A stretch of 64,000 bases of DNA from Persicaria tinctoria (GCA_037127255.1 JBANSL010000014.1:72275646-72339645), one strand, 5' to 3'. Positions 22,601 through 36,995 are shown, counted from the stretch's first letter. The notes: generated by a model not told the origin, from the sequence alone. Program-made: numbers and translations.

Positions 22601-25600
22601 TATATTCTCTATATATTATTTTATATATATTTTCTTTTTGGTCCATATTATTTTATATACACTAAAACTAATACATAACATCTTATCTGGAATCTTGTGA
22701 TTGAATCTTAAGAAAATATTTCTCATCTAAATTCCACAGCATTAAAAAAGGATTCTATAAAAAATGCTAACTATACATATATGAAATATAATACTTTTAA
22801 AAAATAAAAAATAAATATTTTTTAAAAAGAAATAGTAAAATACAGAGTATATGATAACTATTTATAATTAATAAAGATACGATAAACATATATTAAAAAT
22901 AGAAAAATTTGGTATATACTCATGGAAACTTGATTAATTGGGCATATAATATGTTACTTACATATTAATATTACGTAAATTATAACCATGGCTTTATAAA
23001 ATAATTTTTTAAGGAATATAAGATATAATAAGAAACAAGTTTATTTTAAATAATCGATCTTATTTTAATTTTTTAGAGCACGCATTTTTATATGTTTGGT
23101 ATAAATTTCCTTTTTATTTTGATTAAAATAGGGATTATTGAATTTTTTTTATATAAATATGGGTGCTTTTGTGTAATTTTTCCATTATTTGTGTAATTTT
23201 TTAATTTAATAAATCTATTTAGGGTAGAGAGCGCAACTAACACCAAAGGTCAGAATATTTCGTGAAATCTTACAAGGTCAGGATATTAAGCACAACTATC
23301 CACAAAGGTCAGGATATTTAGTGCAATTAACTCATATATAAATTATAAATATACTAACGAATTGTTGCACAATAGTATCATCCATTAAAAAAAATTTGTA
23401 CGTATTTAATATGGACAATTTTTTTTAATGGATGATATATTTAAACATCAATTAATGATTTAATATCTTTTAGCCCCATCAGTTAGCGATCCTACGTATT
23501 TTATCCACATGTCATCTTATTTATCCACCCCAATTATTAATAAATTTTTATCATATGTATATATTAATTAAACAATAGAAATAGTTCAAATCAATAATTG
23601 CTTATCTTTAACAAACAATTAATTTATAAACCAAATTTATGCAAATGTTGCTCATGTACCAAATTTATGCAAATTTTTCTAACGTATCAATTAATTTATA
23701 AACCAAATTATACAAATTAGATCAATTATACATATTGCTTTGTTTAGCAATAAATTAATTTTGTTTTATGAAAAAATTAGGAAATAATAATGAAATTACA
23801 TTATACAAATATAAAATTAATTGCCCTGGCCTGAATCGAGCCTATAAATTAAAATTAAATTTATCATTTTATTATTCATATGTGTGTGTGAAATTAAAAA
23901 GTCAAAAAATATTTTTTATATATTTTTTATGATTTTACACAATTTGTGTATGAATGAAAAAAATCAAATAAAAAAAATCGCGAAGATCGCGAGCAATAAA
24001 ACTAGTTTTTATCTAAAACTTGAAAAAAATAAATATATTGGGAGAGTTGCTCCATTTTTATTTTTATTTTTATTTTTTCAAAACGTCGAAGGTCGAACAG
24101 CAAAACGGAAGCCGGAAAGGTCGGTGGAACAGTAAACGTCGAAGCTTGAAGCAGCGATTTAGGAGGCGGAGATCGGAGCAAACCAGCGATTCCTAGCGCC
24201 GCGCGCCCTCCCTGCCGGATCTGGAGCCCTAAAGGAGCAGCCGATTGCGCCGATTGTTCGATTGCTCAGCCGATTGCGCCGATTGCGGTCAACCTTCAAT
24301 GATTGAATTCGGATGGCCATGGCTGTTTGATTGCTCAGCCGATTGCGGTCGACCTTCAATGATTGAATTCGGATGGCCATGGCTGTTCAATTGTTCGCCG
24401 ACTGCTCAGCCTACCCGTGTTGTGGCGCCGATTGAATCCGCGGCGCCGAAGACTGCAGTGGCTGGTGGCAGATTTGGAGTCCGTTGGGGGCCCGCCGATC
24501 GGCTGAGATTGTGGAGCAGCAGACGGGAGAACGCTGTTCTTCGAACCGTAGAAGAACAAAGAGGGAGGAAGAGGCCTGTAACCCCGTTCTACATTCAACG
24601 TTTTCAAAAAAAAAAAAAAAATCCCAATACTTATTTTAAAAAAAAAGAAATTTCAGGTAAAATTAATTTCTTCTAACCTAAAATTAAAAAAAAATACAAA
24701 ACAGAGGGAATTTTACCTATTTTATTATTTTTTTTAAAAAAATCTTGGGTAAATTGGCTGTTTGTTTTGACTATTTCCCTAATAATCTTCCGATGTTGAC
24801 TAGTTCGCTAATAATTTTTCAAATTTTGGCTATTTAGAAAAAAAATTCAAAATATAGTTGAGACCCCTGGATTTTTTTCTGGCTCCGCCCGTGGTTGTAG
24901 TTCAACTTTGTACTGTTTATTTTAGTCCTTGCTGATTCGATTTCTGCGGTGCTTTTTGCGGGTTTGAAGGTATTATTCTACGAGGCTGTGGATCGGGACA
25001 CCACCGCAGGAGTTTGCGCTTATTGTGGATACTGGAAGTACTGTTACTTATGTGCCTTGCTCTACTTGTGAGCAGTGTGGCAAACACCAGGTATGAATTT
25101 AATTATGCAGCTCTCGATTTGGTTTCTTGATTGAAGTGAGGATTATTATGTGAGTAGATCTAATCTTGTACGTGTTAGTAAAACCCATCCATTGATTCAT
25201 AGAACTCATCAAACTTCAAACATATTGAAAACCAAGTAGAAAACTTATCTCAAAATACACAAATTGTTGTGGCGTGGTGTATATCCGAACTCAATGCCTT
25301 AGAAGCGATTTCACCCCGACCACAGTGCAAGTCGGCTTCTTGGCATCGCCCTCCAAGGTTACACAGCACCTCCGATCGCGTGCACTCGCCAAATGAGGTT
25401 TGAAAACTTTCCAGGAACTCAGAACGTTTCTCAGAGAAGAGGAAGACGATGGAAGAGAACGTGTAAAACCTAAAAACCCTTTTTTCTTAAGAGGAAGAGA
25501 ACGTGTAAAAGCAACAACTCACTCTCCCACCAACTTAGGATAAATTTAACAACCATTTTCCTTTTCTTTAAATATGGATAAATTTGCATAAAATAAAGTC

Positions 25601-28600
25601 CATCATAAGAGCAAGCCCAACATCATTTGTAAAATTTCTCTAAAATAGATATCAAAATCTTAAAATCTCTAAAAAAATTTCACCTCAACTCCAACAGCTT
25701 CTCTATTTTAGAAATTTTTACATTTATTATACACTATAATAAATACAGAAATTTATAATATACTAAATACATTTATTAAAAATATTTAATTCTACCATTC
25801 TAAAAACACCATTTAAACTTAATTCTAACACAAGTGCATGATCAGTAGTTCCATTATTCAAATGTTGCATGATCAGTAATTCTAACACAAGTGCATGATC
25901 AGTCGAGCTTCATGATCAGTAGTTCCATTATTCCATTTCTTCACCAAGATTGATTCAAATGTTGCACTCGGTTACATCTTGAAACTACTTATTTTATCTT
26001 CTCACAAGCTACAAATTTTGTCTAATCAGTCTATATATATGTTTATACTTTATTCCAAAGAAGTCCATGACAACAATCGACCCTAAATTGAAATTGAAGA
26101 AAAAAAAACTATACAATAAGAGCAATGACAACAATCGAAACTAGCCTTACTCGACCATGGAGGTTTGCTAATGTGTTTTTCCTCTTTTTATATTTTACGT
26201 TCTCATTAACATGGTTGAAACTAGCCTTACCAATTGAAATAATTCACACGAATTCAGAAGAGCCAACAATTTCTAGGCTTTTTGCAATAGATAAAATGCA
26301 TCTACCTCCCTATATATCTAAAAACTCAATCTAATACATCAGTACATCTAGCAGCCACTAGAATCAACCAACAAGTCAACAACAGTAAATAGAAGCAATA
26401 GAACAACAAGAACTATATACAACGACAAATAGAAACAATAGGATGAATTAAAGAAGTAAACTTCAATAGGCAACCAAAACCAAAGACTTCTCGATCGACT
26501 GCCTAGGCAAAACAATTTAAAAAAATCCACATATGATTGTATTATCTATTGATGGGAACTACTGTTTGAATTTGGACGAAAATTGAATTTCGATTTTGAT
26601 CTAAAAGTTGTTTGATTTTGCATTGAATTTGATTGACGGGATCCGCATGATTGATTTTTGGATGTCGATCTACATGGTTGTATCCAAATCCGATTAGTAT
26701 CCATCATCTCAATTCCAATTTATGTTGTCAAACAGCAAAAACCAATGAAGGGCAAACACAAATAAAAAATTGAACAATACAGCAATTGAGAATACCAAAG
26801 GAAGAATTTGAACCTTTCCTGCTAGAATTCCTATCAATTGAAATTGGGAGTAGTGTAGCATTTAATTTTAGAGATATCAATGATTCCTCTAAATATGTAG
26901 ATTTTTCTTCTCTTTTCGCCTATTTCTCTATTTTGCAGAACTATATACATGAGTTGTTGGGTTAAAAAAACCCATATTTTCTCTAAATCTTCTCCATTTC
27001 TCTATTTTACAAGAGCTATTGGAGATGCTCTAAAACCTTATTCAAGCATTATTTCCAACAATCCCCCACAAATGTGAGGAAATAGGTTTTGTAAAACAAC
27101 TTTGAAAACAACGTTTTGAGCTGGTTTTATGGAGAAGATACTTAAATGTTGGTGAACAAGTCTTGAACCAACACATAGTGAAGCTGAGTGTCTCGCTTGT
27201 CATAGAAGTGAACGAATCTTGAACTTCCAGACTCGTGAGTTGACCTCAACAGCACATACCTTCACCACGATTCTGGTGATTCCGCGATAAGAACCTCAAA
27301 TATGTATGTGGTCATCTCATACCTTGGGTGATGAAGAGTGCTCTAGAAAGACCACCCTAGTCTTCCATAGAAGGTGACCAACCCCTTCACACTCTCGTAG
27401 GTAGCTCCATCAAGTCTATCTCACATAGACCACCCTTATTAGGGCTATGAAACCATTAAGAGCTTTACGCTCATCCTCTTCTATATTCGGTGAATCCATC
27501 AAGTCCTTCTCAATAGGACCACCAACTCTGGGCTATGGACTCATTAGGAGTACATGACTCAACCTTTCTCAATACACATGTCATGGGAATGAGACGTGGT
27601 GTATCTCTCCTTATATGGGTTTGAGTTTCATTCCCTTAGACAAATCAAGGACTAGTCTCATGTCCCGTCCTTTTGTCAACATACCATCAGGTTCCTCTCG
27701 AACCTCACATCCTCCAAATAGACAACACCATTCGCAATCAGCTGTCTCACAACTTCATGTCAAATCTGCGTGTGTTTGTTCTTGCCAATTTATGTATTGC
27801 TACTAGCTACACAAAAAGCAAATGTGAGTCACAATGTAGAGAATTAGATAGAGCTTCATGCCTCTACAAAGGTAAGTAAGCCAGTAACATTCTCAACCAC
27901 TCAATCTCTTGTCCAACTAAATCTAAAGTTATGGCATCATATTTCATAGTCGATCTAGCAAAGCAAGACAATTTTGATGATTTTCACAATATAGCACCAT
28001 AACATAATGTCAAACCAAAACCACTAGTGGAGCTATAACATCATCATAATTAGAATGTGCATCATACTGGCACAATGATAAAGTTATCATACCTTCTCAA
28101 CCGTTCTCTACATAATGGAATGAAATAATTTCCCTTTTCTAGTTCTTTAAGACTTAGAAACACATCAACTTCACCCATATGTTTCATCTCAAACCAAGAG
28201 GAAACAAATCATTTATCACATATACGAGTTCATCCAACAGAGTTGTCTCAAACTTAAACTCACATCTAGTTTCAATTATATGTCTATTACTCCTCTAAGC
28301 TCATTAGATTCATTCTCATCATTTGAATCAAGTAAAGACAAAGATATAGACATAAGCACACATACAAGAATACTATTATGATTTTACTTAAAAGTAAACA
28401 TCGCTAAAATAAACTCAGCATCATGAAATTCACACGTATTTATATCATCCAAGCACATAAGCAATGCAGTTGTTCTCATCATAACCAACAAGTATATATA
28501 TAATTAACCATATTAGATCCAACATCATCTCACTTAAAGGAAGGTACAACCACTTTAGTCAAACACCCCCACATTTCTCATATACACTAGATAGACTCTA

Positions 28601-31600
28601 AGTCATTTCCACACCTTATATGGGGTTTTGTCTAACTTCTCTTGTGGCATCTTACTTCCTACCTCTATCGGATCTAAATCATTTTTGGTTCTATGCACGT
28701 TGGTTTTATATCTCATATGTATATATCAAGAACAATTCTTCCTACTACATCTTTGATCTTAGCCAATGCATTGGTATATCTAAAGATCATCTAATGTGAT
28801 ATAACACATTTACCACGTTTGCTTTTAGAGTTTCTAAAAAGGAAAGATCAATCTTTTTTAACTCAAGCAATATAGTGGTTCTCTTAATTACGTGTTTGAA
28901 AGGTATCTGACACGTTTAGCATATTTATGCACATATCACATATATTTTGATCAACAACAACCAAGTTACAGATTAGGAGCATTTATGGAGTTCCCTCAAG
29001 GAAACAACTTCATATGTCCTAATATCATGCCAAAGATCAATATTCATAACGATGTCACAAGGCAACATTCTTTCAAGACAAATCGAAAGAGTCATGCATA
29101 TCATGATCATCATTTGATAACGCAAATGCACATGAGATCAATTAGCATATAGGCATTTTTGTATAGTTAAAACTAATAAGTCAAGCAAGAATTGCTCATT
29201 AAGCTTAACTCACAAAATAGGCCGTTGTGAATGAATCAAGTAACTGGCGATGTCCTTGATGAGATCGAAGTGACAATTCAATCAGGTCATCCCCACGGCT
29301 AAGCATCTCGATCTCACTAAAAAAAAACAATTTAGCATCGGCAATTTACCGTGGCGAAACGCTGATCTGGGGTGGCAAAACCTATTTAGCCACGGACGTA
29401 GCCACGGGAAACTAGGGGTGGCCAAGTCTATGGTGGCAAAATGTTAATAGCTACGGATGCTTGCCGTGGCGACCAACCTAGCCACGGCATATCTACGGCT
29501 AAGCGACCCCATATGAAAGACACAACCCATTTGCGACGGTAGGTTGCCGTAGCTAAGGTTCGGGTGGAAAATAAAAAAAAACTGCTTTTTAGCCCGGATT
29601 CTTTAGACCCGGGCTAAAAAGTCCAATACTTTAAAAAAAAAATTAATACACACAATTTACCTATATAATAAAATTTTATTAATTATACAAAATTTACATT
29701 TATAATAAAATGACAAAAAACTACATAATTTATATAGAATAAAAATACATAATTACAAAATATACATATACAATAAAATGTCCAAAATTACATTTTAACC
29801 AAAAATAAAATGTCCAAAAGACACTAGTAATTCTAACTCCAAACTTACTTAACTAAAAAACAACAATATTACTTCAACGAGCAAGATTAACATGACTCCT
29901 GTAAAAAAAAGAAACAAAGAAAGAATAACATATGGTTGTTTCAACTCATGAGAGATGAAAACAAGAGATATTTTACCATCACGAAATAAAGGCAAAAAAG
30001 CCTCAACAAGTCAACAAATACAGAGAAAGGAGATAAAGGCACCTAATAAAAATAGCCATGGGAAGAAACAAAGTAGATAAAAAAAAATATGATCTTGAAA
30101 AAAAAAATGAAATACTTGGAGTAGCCGCCTATTCTTAGCTAGGCTCTGGACCATTTCACAATGAAGTAGACAGATTCTCTATTTCACCAATTTATCGTTC
30201 AAATCAAAGAAGCGACAGGTAAAAACCAAGAATGAAAATGCAGCCGGTCAGGTAGCAGCAAATTGGAACTTTTCCGATACAAGTCAATCCATTATATTTG
30301 CCAATACTAAAAAGAAAAGAAAAGGAAAGCACATCCCAACAAAGACCATATAATTCAAGCATAGATGAATATTTTATGCCTTTAGATATCCCACGGTTCA
30401 AAGGGTATTACAAAACATGAGATGCTATTAAAGAGAAGTTTAAATGAACCTATCTTGCTTTTTCCCCCGCCTTTATTTTCAAGTAGATAAATTCTCCATT
30501 GTTACTGAAATGAAAGAGTTGCGAGCAAGCAAAGTAGGAACTTTAAAATTACAGTTGAAAAATCTACAATATCACTCTTTTCTGTTGAAACATTTTAAAA
30601 AATAAATTTGTCCTTTTCCAATAATATTCCTACAATATATTTTCTCATCCAAGAATGCAAAACAAAAAATCAATAAATGGGAAATACAAGAGTGGATCAC
30701 ACAGGAAAGTGACTCACATATACCAAAATAAGGAGGACAAACAAAGTTAAAGAGGAGAGGAGAAAAAAGCAATTTGTTAATCTAGATCACAACATGTGAA
30801 CCATCATTAAAATAAGAAGAATGAATACAAAGATACCTCCATCTAGTCACTGAAGTCAGCTCACCACATTCCTGCGAGAATTCATAGAATTCAAAGAAAG
30901 ATTAATTTAAAAAGAAAGAAAATACATACAAAGCAATTAAAGGCTATAAAAGGTAATTTTTATTCTTTTATTACTTTTCCAAAAAAAATACCTTTATTAT
31001 TTATACAAAACTTTAAATGTACATTAAGATATATTTATAATAAAAGGCCATAAAAGTCCAAAAATACAGAAAATTCAGAAACACGGAAAAATCAAAAGTG
31101 CATGCATACAGATATACAGAAAAATCAGAAATGCAGAAAATTCAAAAAAAGTTATATCAAATGTTGAACAACCCCAATTTCAATAAATATATAATAGAAA
31201 ATAAAAGATTAATCCATAAAATTCCAAACAATCAGAAATACTCAATGGAGTTTGCACACGTATGCACCTATACATGCTCGCTCACTCACAGATTCACATA
31301 CACAAGCACAAGTACAAAGACATCTTTCAACATTCTAGAGAAAAAAACATTTAGACTAGCCAAAAAAACTAGAGAAGATTCTGATGGAACAAAATACTCA
31401 ATGGAGATGCCTGAGTAGGATTATCACCCAAAGGAATAAAAATGTAATACCATACTAAGGGTGTTTGGTTCATGAATGTCTGAATAAGTAAATATATAGA
31501 TGCGGTGGTTAAACCAAGGTACAAAAATGTAATACCATACTAAGGGTCTTACTGAAAAAGAGAAACTAATTGTCCACTTTTAGGCTACGCTACCACTAGT

Positions 31601-34600
31601 TCACCACTATCACCCCCACGCCAAAAAAAAGTGTACCAATAATAAACTAGGTAACGAAATAAATTTAATCATATAAACCTATAATCACTATAGCTTTAAA
31701 TGATAAAATAAATTAGGACCTAGCCCACTATTGGGAAGCACCCACTCGGCATAGGAAAGGCCCACACCAAAAATTTCTATGACCCATGTAATTATAATCC
31801 CTCCTAGCCCGGCCCACACTACAAAAAACCCATTACTAGCTCACGCCACTAATGAATACCATGATTCATTTCTAGCCTAAAATAACAACACCAAAACCGA
31901 CAAAAAATCTATGACAGCAAAGTGCACCCAAGGTATAAATCCCACGTGTCTGCGTACTCCCTTCAGCACTCCTAAATTGTAAGATATAACAGCCTAGTTT
32001 TTTCCCCCAATTCAACTCAGACCCGCAGGAACCTGTAACATGGAAGAAGACACACCCACACACAAATCCACCATGACAGCAAACGAGTTCAGCCCATCTT
32101 AATTAAGTAAATTGCTGGTCATAGTAGACGGGGAGGACACATCCTCAACACCACAGGTCCAATTTAGTTTATGAATGTGAATGTAAAGTAAAAACGCTGA
32201 AAAGTGACTAATAATAACATATGTAAGCATAAACAGCTAGTGAGTTGGTACACGCTGAATTTAGTAATTAATAGAGAATTCAATTATTCATATACCTTAT
32301 GCTTGGTTGAACACTTGAGAAGAATTGCAAGTCTGCAATACACTGACAGCTTGAGGAATATCTTGCTTTTGAACTAAAGCCTGAAATTTTACAAAAGGTA
32401 AAAATAAGTCTTTGCTATAGAAGTAATTACGCAACATAACAAGGACGGGAATAAAACCTGATTCTTAGCAAGCAACATAATGAGTTTGGTAATTGCTCCA
32501 AAAGGCTGGAATAGCTAAATCACATCATTCTGGAAAAACATCAAACTAGTTCAGAAATTAATCATTCTGGTAAAAATTAATTCGATAGCTTTTGGCACCT
32601 TTATTTACTGGCATCCTTCCATAAAAGGATCAAAATGCAAAACAAATTCTTAACTACGTATATAAACCTGGAACATATGATTTCAGACGAAAGATCAAGT
32701 ATTAAACCAAAGATAGAAATTAATCATTTTATAGGAACTAAATAAAAGAAGATAAGATTCCCAAAAGCAAGTAGATATTATTACTAGAAGGATAAAAATG
32801 CAAAACAAAGTTTTAATGGAAAAATAACACACGTACATAAACTCACTCAATAACAAGTTGGATGGTGTTTGATTCATAAACTATTTTCAATACCTAGATT
32901 AACATGAGCATCATCTTTGATGTCAGTTTTCCAAGTTTCTACTGCATGAGCCAAAAACAGTTTTGACTTCCTTGGATTCTCTTCAGGTGATTCCCCATGA
33001 TTATCCTGAAGATATATATATGAAACAACATGATAAGTATGATGTTCCCGCTCTCAAGCATTACACCATTGTTGTCATGAAAACTTGAGAGGCAAAGAAA
33101 CTAAGAATGTTCAAATATTTCAATGGAATTTATTGTTAAAAAAATGCAGCAGTTTCAAATATAATTTAGAAACAGAAAACTAGATATGATTTCAAAACCT
33201 CAAAAATCTAACATACGAGAATTATGAAGTCAACATTCTATCTTCTCTCAATGTCAACCTCCCTGTCCAAACTGTCACCAACATTTGCACTGCAAGAAAT
33301 CAGATGATCACTAGATAAACTGGAAAAAAATATTTAATGATGCATTCTGAGAAGTCAGTATAATAAAATAGAGACCTTCTTCCAATAACAAATCTTACAA
33401 CAATGCCTTTCTAAGTCTTCAACTTCTGTACCTGCACAATTCCAATGGATATCTGGATAAGCAAATTGAACGATTTAAATCTTTCAAGCTCTCATTTTCT
33501 GAACTTCAAAGCCATGACATAAAGTATCTGTTGCTTAGACTAAAATATTCAACTCAAAAACCTATAGGGAAATGCACATGGAAATTTATTAAACTTCAAG
33601 GATCTGTTTCTATTCATAAACAAGGAAGTAATTGCAATCACAACGACAATCGACAATACAAATTAAGACCATAAATGAAATAATTGTCATAAAAATGTGA
33701 ACAAGTACCCAAAATCGTCAATAGCCAAGACTAGCTAGAGTGAGGACCTGTGCATCCTTGGTTTGAGCAACGGGGGAGAGAGAGAGAGAGAGAGGACTGA
33801 CGCCAGTCCTACCACCACCACCAGTACCAAAAGCCAAGAGAGGAGCAAGGACGTGAGAGCCCTGAATTAGGGGATTCTTCTGAGATTCCGAATCCGCTGT
33901 CGCCGTCTAGGAGTGTCGAGTCCCCAACAAGAGCAGGCAAAATCAAACCCTAACCAAAGAGTAACTTTTCCCCCAAATCAAACCTACCTGAACAGTAATC
34001 AAACTCTTCAATTGAAATGGAAGGAATTTGGATAGACTACCTGACATGGAGATGTTGAAGATATGAGAAAGGTGCCCAAGATCTGCTATTGTCGATGGTG
34101 GCCGAGATCTGCTTCTGTCGAAGGTCATGGCGTTGGCGGCGTGGGGAAGACGGCGAAGTGCGCACAAGCTAAGGGCGATTTAGGATTTAGGGCTGATTGA
34201 GTCGGGAGAGAGAAGAAGATAGAAAGTGGAAAAAGGGGTTTAGATTTTTTTAAGGATTTGGGGCTCATAAGTTTGTCACCTCCACTTCATTTTTTGCCAC
34301 GGTAGGGTGTTGTTGTCGCACACATTATAGCCAGCCGAAGTGAAATTAGCCACGGGATAGCTATTGCCGTGACAAAATTCAGCTACGGCTCCTTTTCCGT
34401 TGCTAGACGACAACCAAAATCTACCTTCTAGCTACGGCAGACCCTTGCCGTTGCTACCATGCTCCTCATCCGTAGCTCCACCGTGGCCAAAATCACCCTA
34501 CTAGCTACGACAGACCCTTGCCGTTGCTACAGTGCGTGGCAAAATTCTTTTTTTTTTTGTAGTGTCTCTTGCCTCAACCTCTATCAACCAACTTTTATCG

Positions 34601-34828
34601 TCGATGTGCCAACACAACTCCATCCACATTCAAGTCGTGTATTTGTTCCTCGCACCATCCTAAAATGTCATAAGTTATGTTGTGATTAACCCATTATAAC
34701 AAGGGAGACTCAATTAAAATTCTGCAATATATGATACGTACATGACTGTGCTTTCATCACTTTGCATAAATTCAAATGAGTTTCATGCTTCAAATACGAG
34801 GGTATTTATGGGACAAATCGATGATGGG

Positions 34829-34860
<32 letters not shown>

Positions 34861-36917
34861 CGGGTTCGGGTACACACACCTCCAATAATGAGAAGGAAAA
34901 AAGCGCGCTGATTGGTCCACGTGTACAAAAATTAATGCCAAATCAGCTCAGACGCGTCTCTCCAAATTAATTAATAACACCCATGTAAATTAATTAGTAA
35001 CACTCACACTCTCAGTTGCACACGAGCTAATTAACACTCAAAACTAATTAATTGCACGCGCCTGTTCACCTACCTTGCTAATTAATTAGAAAAAGTACGT
35101 ACCCATATAAAAATGCTTGAGATAGACTTTTAAAAATTATTTTTTGGCATTTTCACTTATTAAAAAAATATAAAAAATATATTTTTGGGTGTAATTTAAT
35201 TTTATCTATCCATAGACACCCACTTTGTATATGTTTTGTTGAAAAAAAAATTAACAATAAGTTATTCATAAGTTTCACAAGTACTTAGTGGTTCAGCAAT
35301 TTTATTCTCAGTGGTTCGGACCTTTTATTCACATTGGTTCAGCAATTTTTTTCACAGTGGTTCAGCAATTTTCTTCACTGTGGTTCAGCAATTTTATTCA
35401 CAGTGGTTCAGCAATTTTATTCACAGTGGTTCATCAATTTTATTCACAGTGGTTCATCAATTTTATTCACAGCGGTTCAGCAGTTTTTTTCACAATGGTT
35501 CAACAATTTTTTTCACAGTGGTTCAGCAATTTTATTCACAGTGGTTCATCCATTTTATTTGTAGTGATTCACAGGGTTCATTAGTTATAAAGAAGTGGTT
35601 CATGAAGCTATAAAGAAGTGGTTCATAAACCTAAAAAATTTCACATTTTTATAATTTAATTTTTTTAAATGATATTAAATATATATTAAAATAAAATATT
35701 TCATGAACCACTACTCTTTATTTGATGAACCATTAGAAATTATTTCATGAATCACTACTATTTAATAATTATAAAATTTTCATTCTTCTTTTACTTTCTT
35801 TTAATGTTTATTTTAATTAATTAATTAATTTTTTTAAAAATAAAATAGTTCACTAAATCAATCTCTATTTAGTCACTGAACCTCACTCTATTTAGTCACT
35901 GAACCTCTCTATTTAGTCAATGAACCACTGAACCAACCTCTATTTAATCACTGAATCAACCTCTATTTAGTCACTGAACCAACCTCTATTTAGTCACTGA
36001 ACCAACCTCTATTTAGTCACTGAACCAAACCTCAATTTAGTCACTGAATCAAACCCAGTGAACCACACCCAGTGAACCACACCTTGTGAACCACACCCAA
36101 TGAACCAAACTCAGTGAACCATTCTCTATTCGGTTATTGAACCACACTCTATTCGGTCACTAAACCAATTTCTATTTAATCACTGAACCACGCTATACAA
36201 ACTCAAAGATCCTTATCGCACATTAATTCACACCATCACCAAACCACTAAGACTTCATCAGATTATGCAATTATTAAGAAATCCTTCTTATTTCTTTCCA
36301 ATTACAAATGATTAGATAATTTAGATGCAATATATATTACTGTACAACGATTTCCCAAGTGTACAAATGTCAAAGGTTTCATTCAGAGCCGAAGAAGGAC
36401 CACAATTGACCCCCTCCCCCTCCTGCTTCGGTTGGCTGCTCCTCTGCGACGACCCCCACGGTGGTCTTGCAAACAGGGCAGTCAACCGCCCTCGCCAGCA
36501 ACCGATCCACGCACCCCGCGTGAAACACAAGCTTGCAATCCGGCAGCTCGAGACACCGATCGCCGTCGATCAAATCCTCCAGGCAGATGGCGCACGCGTC
36601 CTCCGATTCTCGCGCCAGCCTCGTTCCGGGCAGCTCCTCGAGCTCGGCGGGGGAGAAGCGGGGCGGGGCGGTGCTGATGTCGGAATCGAAGTCGAGGAGG
36701 TAGTGGTGGTTGCGACCGCGAAACGGATCGGTTGACAACTGCTGTCGTTGGCGAGATGAAGGACCGCCATTTGCTTCCATGGGAGAGAGAGATCGGTCTC
36801 AGATCTGGAACAAAGCGCGTGAGAGGGTTTTTTAATTTTATTTATCTTAATAAAATTTGACCAATAAAAATACTTCTTTCCTTCTCACCGGAAGAAATTA
36901 TTCTCACTTGAACCCTC

Positions 36918-36995
<78 letters not shown>

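Larger units (their letters stand above)
21109..23333. mobile_element. Mutator-like element with about 190-bp TIRs and exact 9-bp TSD
   Basis: The left arm (21109-21300) starts GGGTTAATTGCGCTAAATAT and the right arm (23145-23333) is its inverse complement with about 90% identity by eye, including 'gttagttgcgctctctaccc' on one strand. The 9-bp duplication ATATATAAA is exact (21100-21108 and 23334-23342). The interior has no transposase and is interrupted by two concentric hAT elements and a C-run/A-run at 21328-21367. Confidence 0.93.
11058..24848. mobile_element. Mutator-like element with long terminal inverted repeats
   Basis: The left end (GAAC, T-run, CTAAATAGCC) matches the inverse of the right end over roughly 200 bp: 11058-11252 plus 11591-11617 against 24700-24848. 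Shared blocks include 'ttattagcgaactag' and 'ttttaggtta'. Near-identical 9-bp flanks, aaaatataa (11049-11057) and aaaatatag (24849-24857), fit a Mutator target duplication with one change. The left repeat is split by a MITE at 11253-11590. Internal DNA includes gene-like cargo, but no MURA transposase was recognised. Confidence 0.7.
10766..24893. mobile_element. hAT-like element (outermost of nest in locus B intron 1)
   Basis: The element begins CATGGGCGGAGGGAG and ends with the inverse of CACGGGCGGAGCCAG. Both ends are flanked by the 8-bp duplication GTTGTAGT (10758-10765 and 24894-24901). Comparison with intron 1 of locus C shows that this is exactly where homology breaks and resumes. An 8-bp duplication and this terminal motif fit the hAT superfamily. 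No hAT transposase was seen, so it is non-autonomous. Most of its 14.1 kb is later insertions. Near its left end, 10920-10985 holds 'ttagttggttag' and 'gagttcaattccc', which resemble pol III A and B boxes (SINE-like). Confidence 0.8.
34857..36920. mobile_element. (TA)n-bounded element carrying a RING gene
   Basis: The left end, GGGTCGGGTTCGGGT, and the inverse of the right end, GGGGAGGGTTCAAGT, are imperfect inverted repeats. They extend about 65 bp inward with 'gagaaggaaa' and 'attggtc' in the same order. Both ends abut (TA)n tracts, as in TA-microsatellite-targeting elements. The interior carries two 23-bp repeat arrays and an intact minus-strand RING ORF near the right end. Superfamily unknown; no transposase seen. 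Confidence 0.6.

Noticed and set aside
27061..29311. Plus-strand ORFs such as 27615-27879 and 28892-29152 as genes
   Set aside because: They are antisense to an eroded copia internal region and show no domain.
33777..33793. Regularly spaced repeats as a CRISPR-like array
   Set aside because: This is a simple (AG)n tract; no direct repeats with unique spacers occur anywhere in the window, and the DNA is eukaryotic.
35288..35613. Three overlapping plus-strand ORFs of 76-100 codons in all frames
   Set aside because: A 23-bp tandem repeat without stop codons opens all three frames; the peptides are only repeats of one another.
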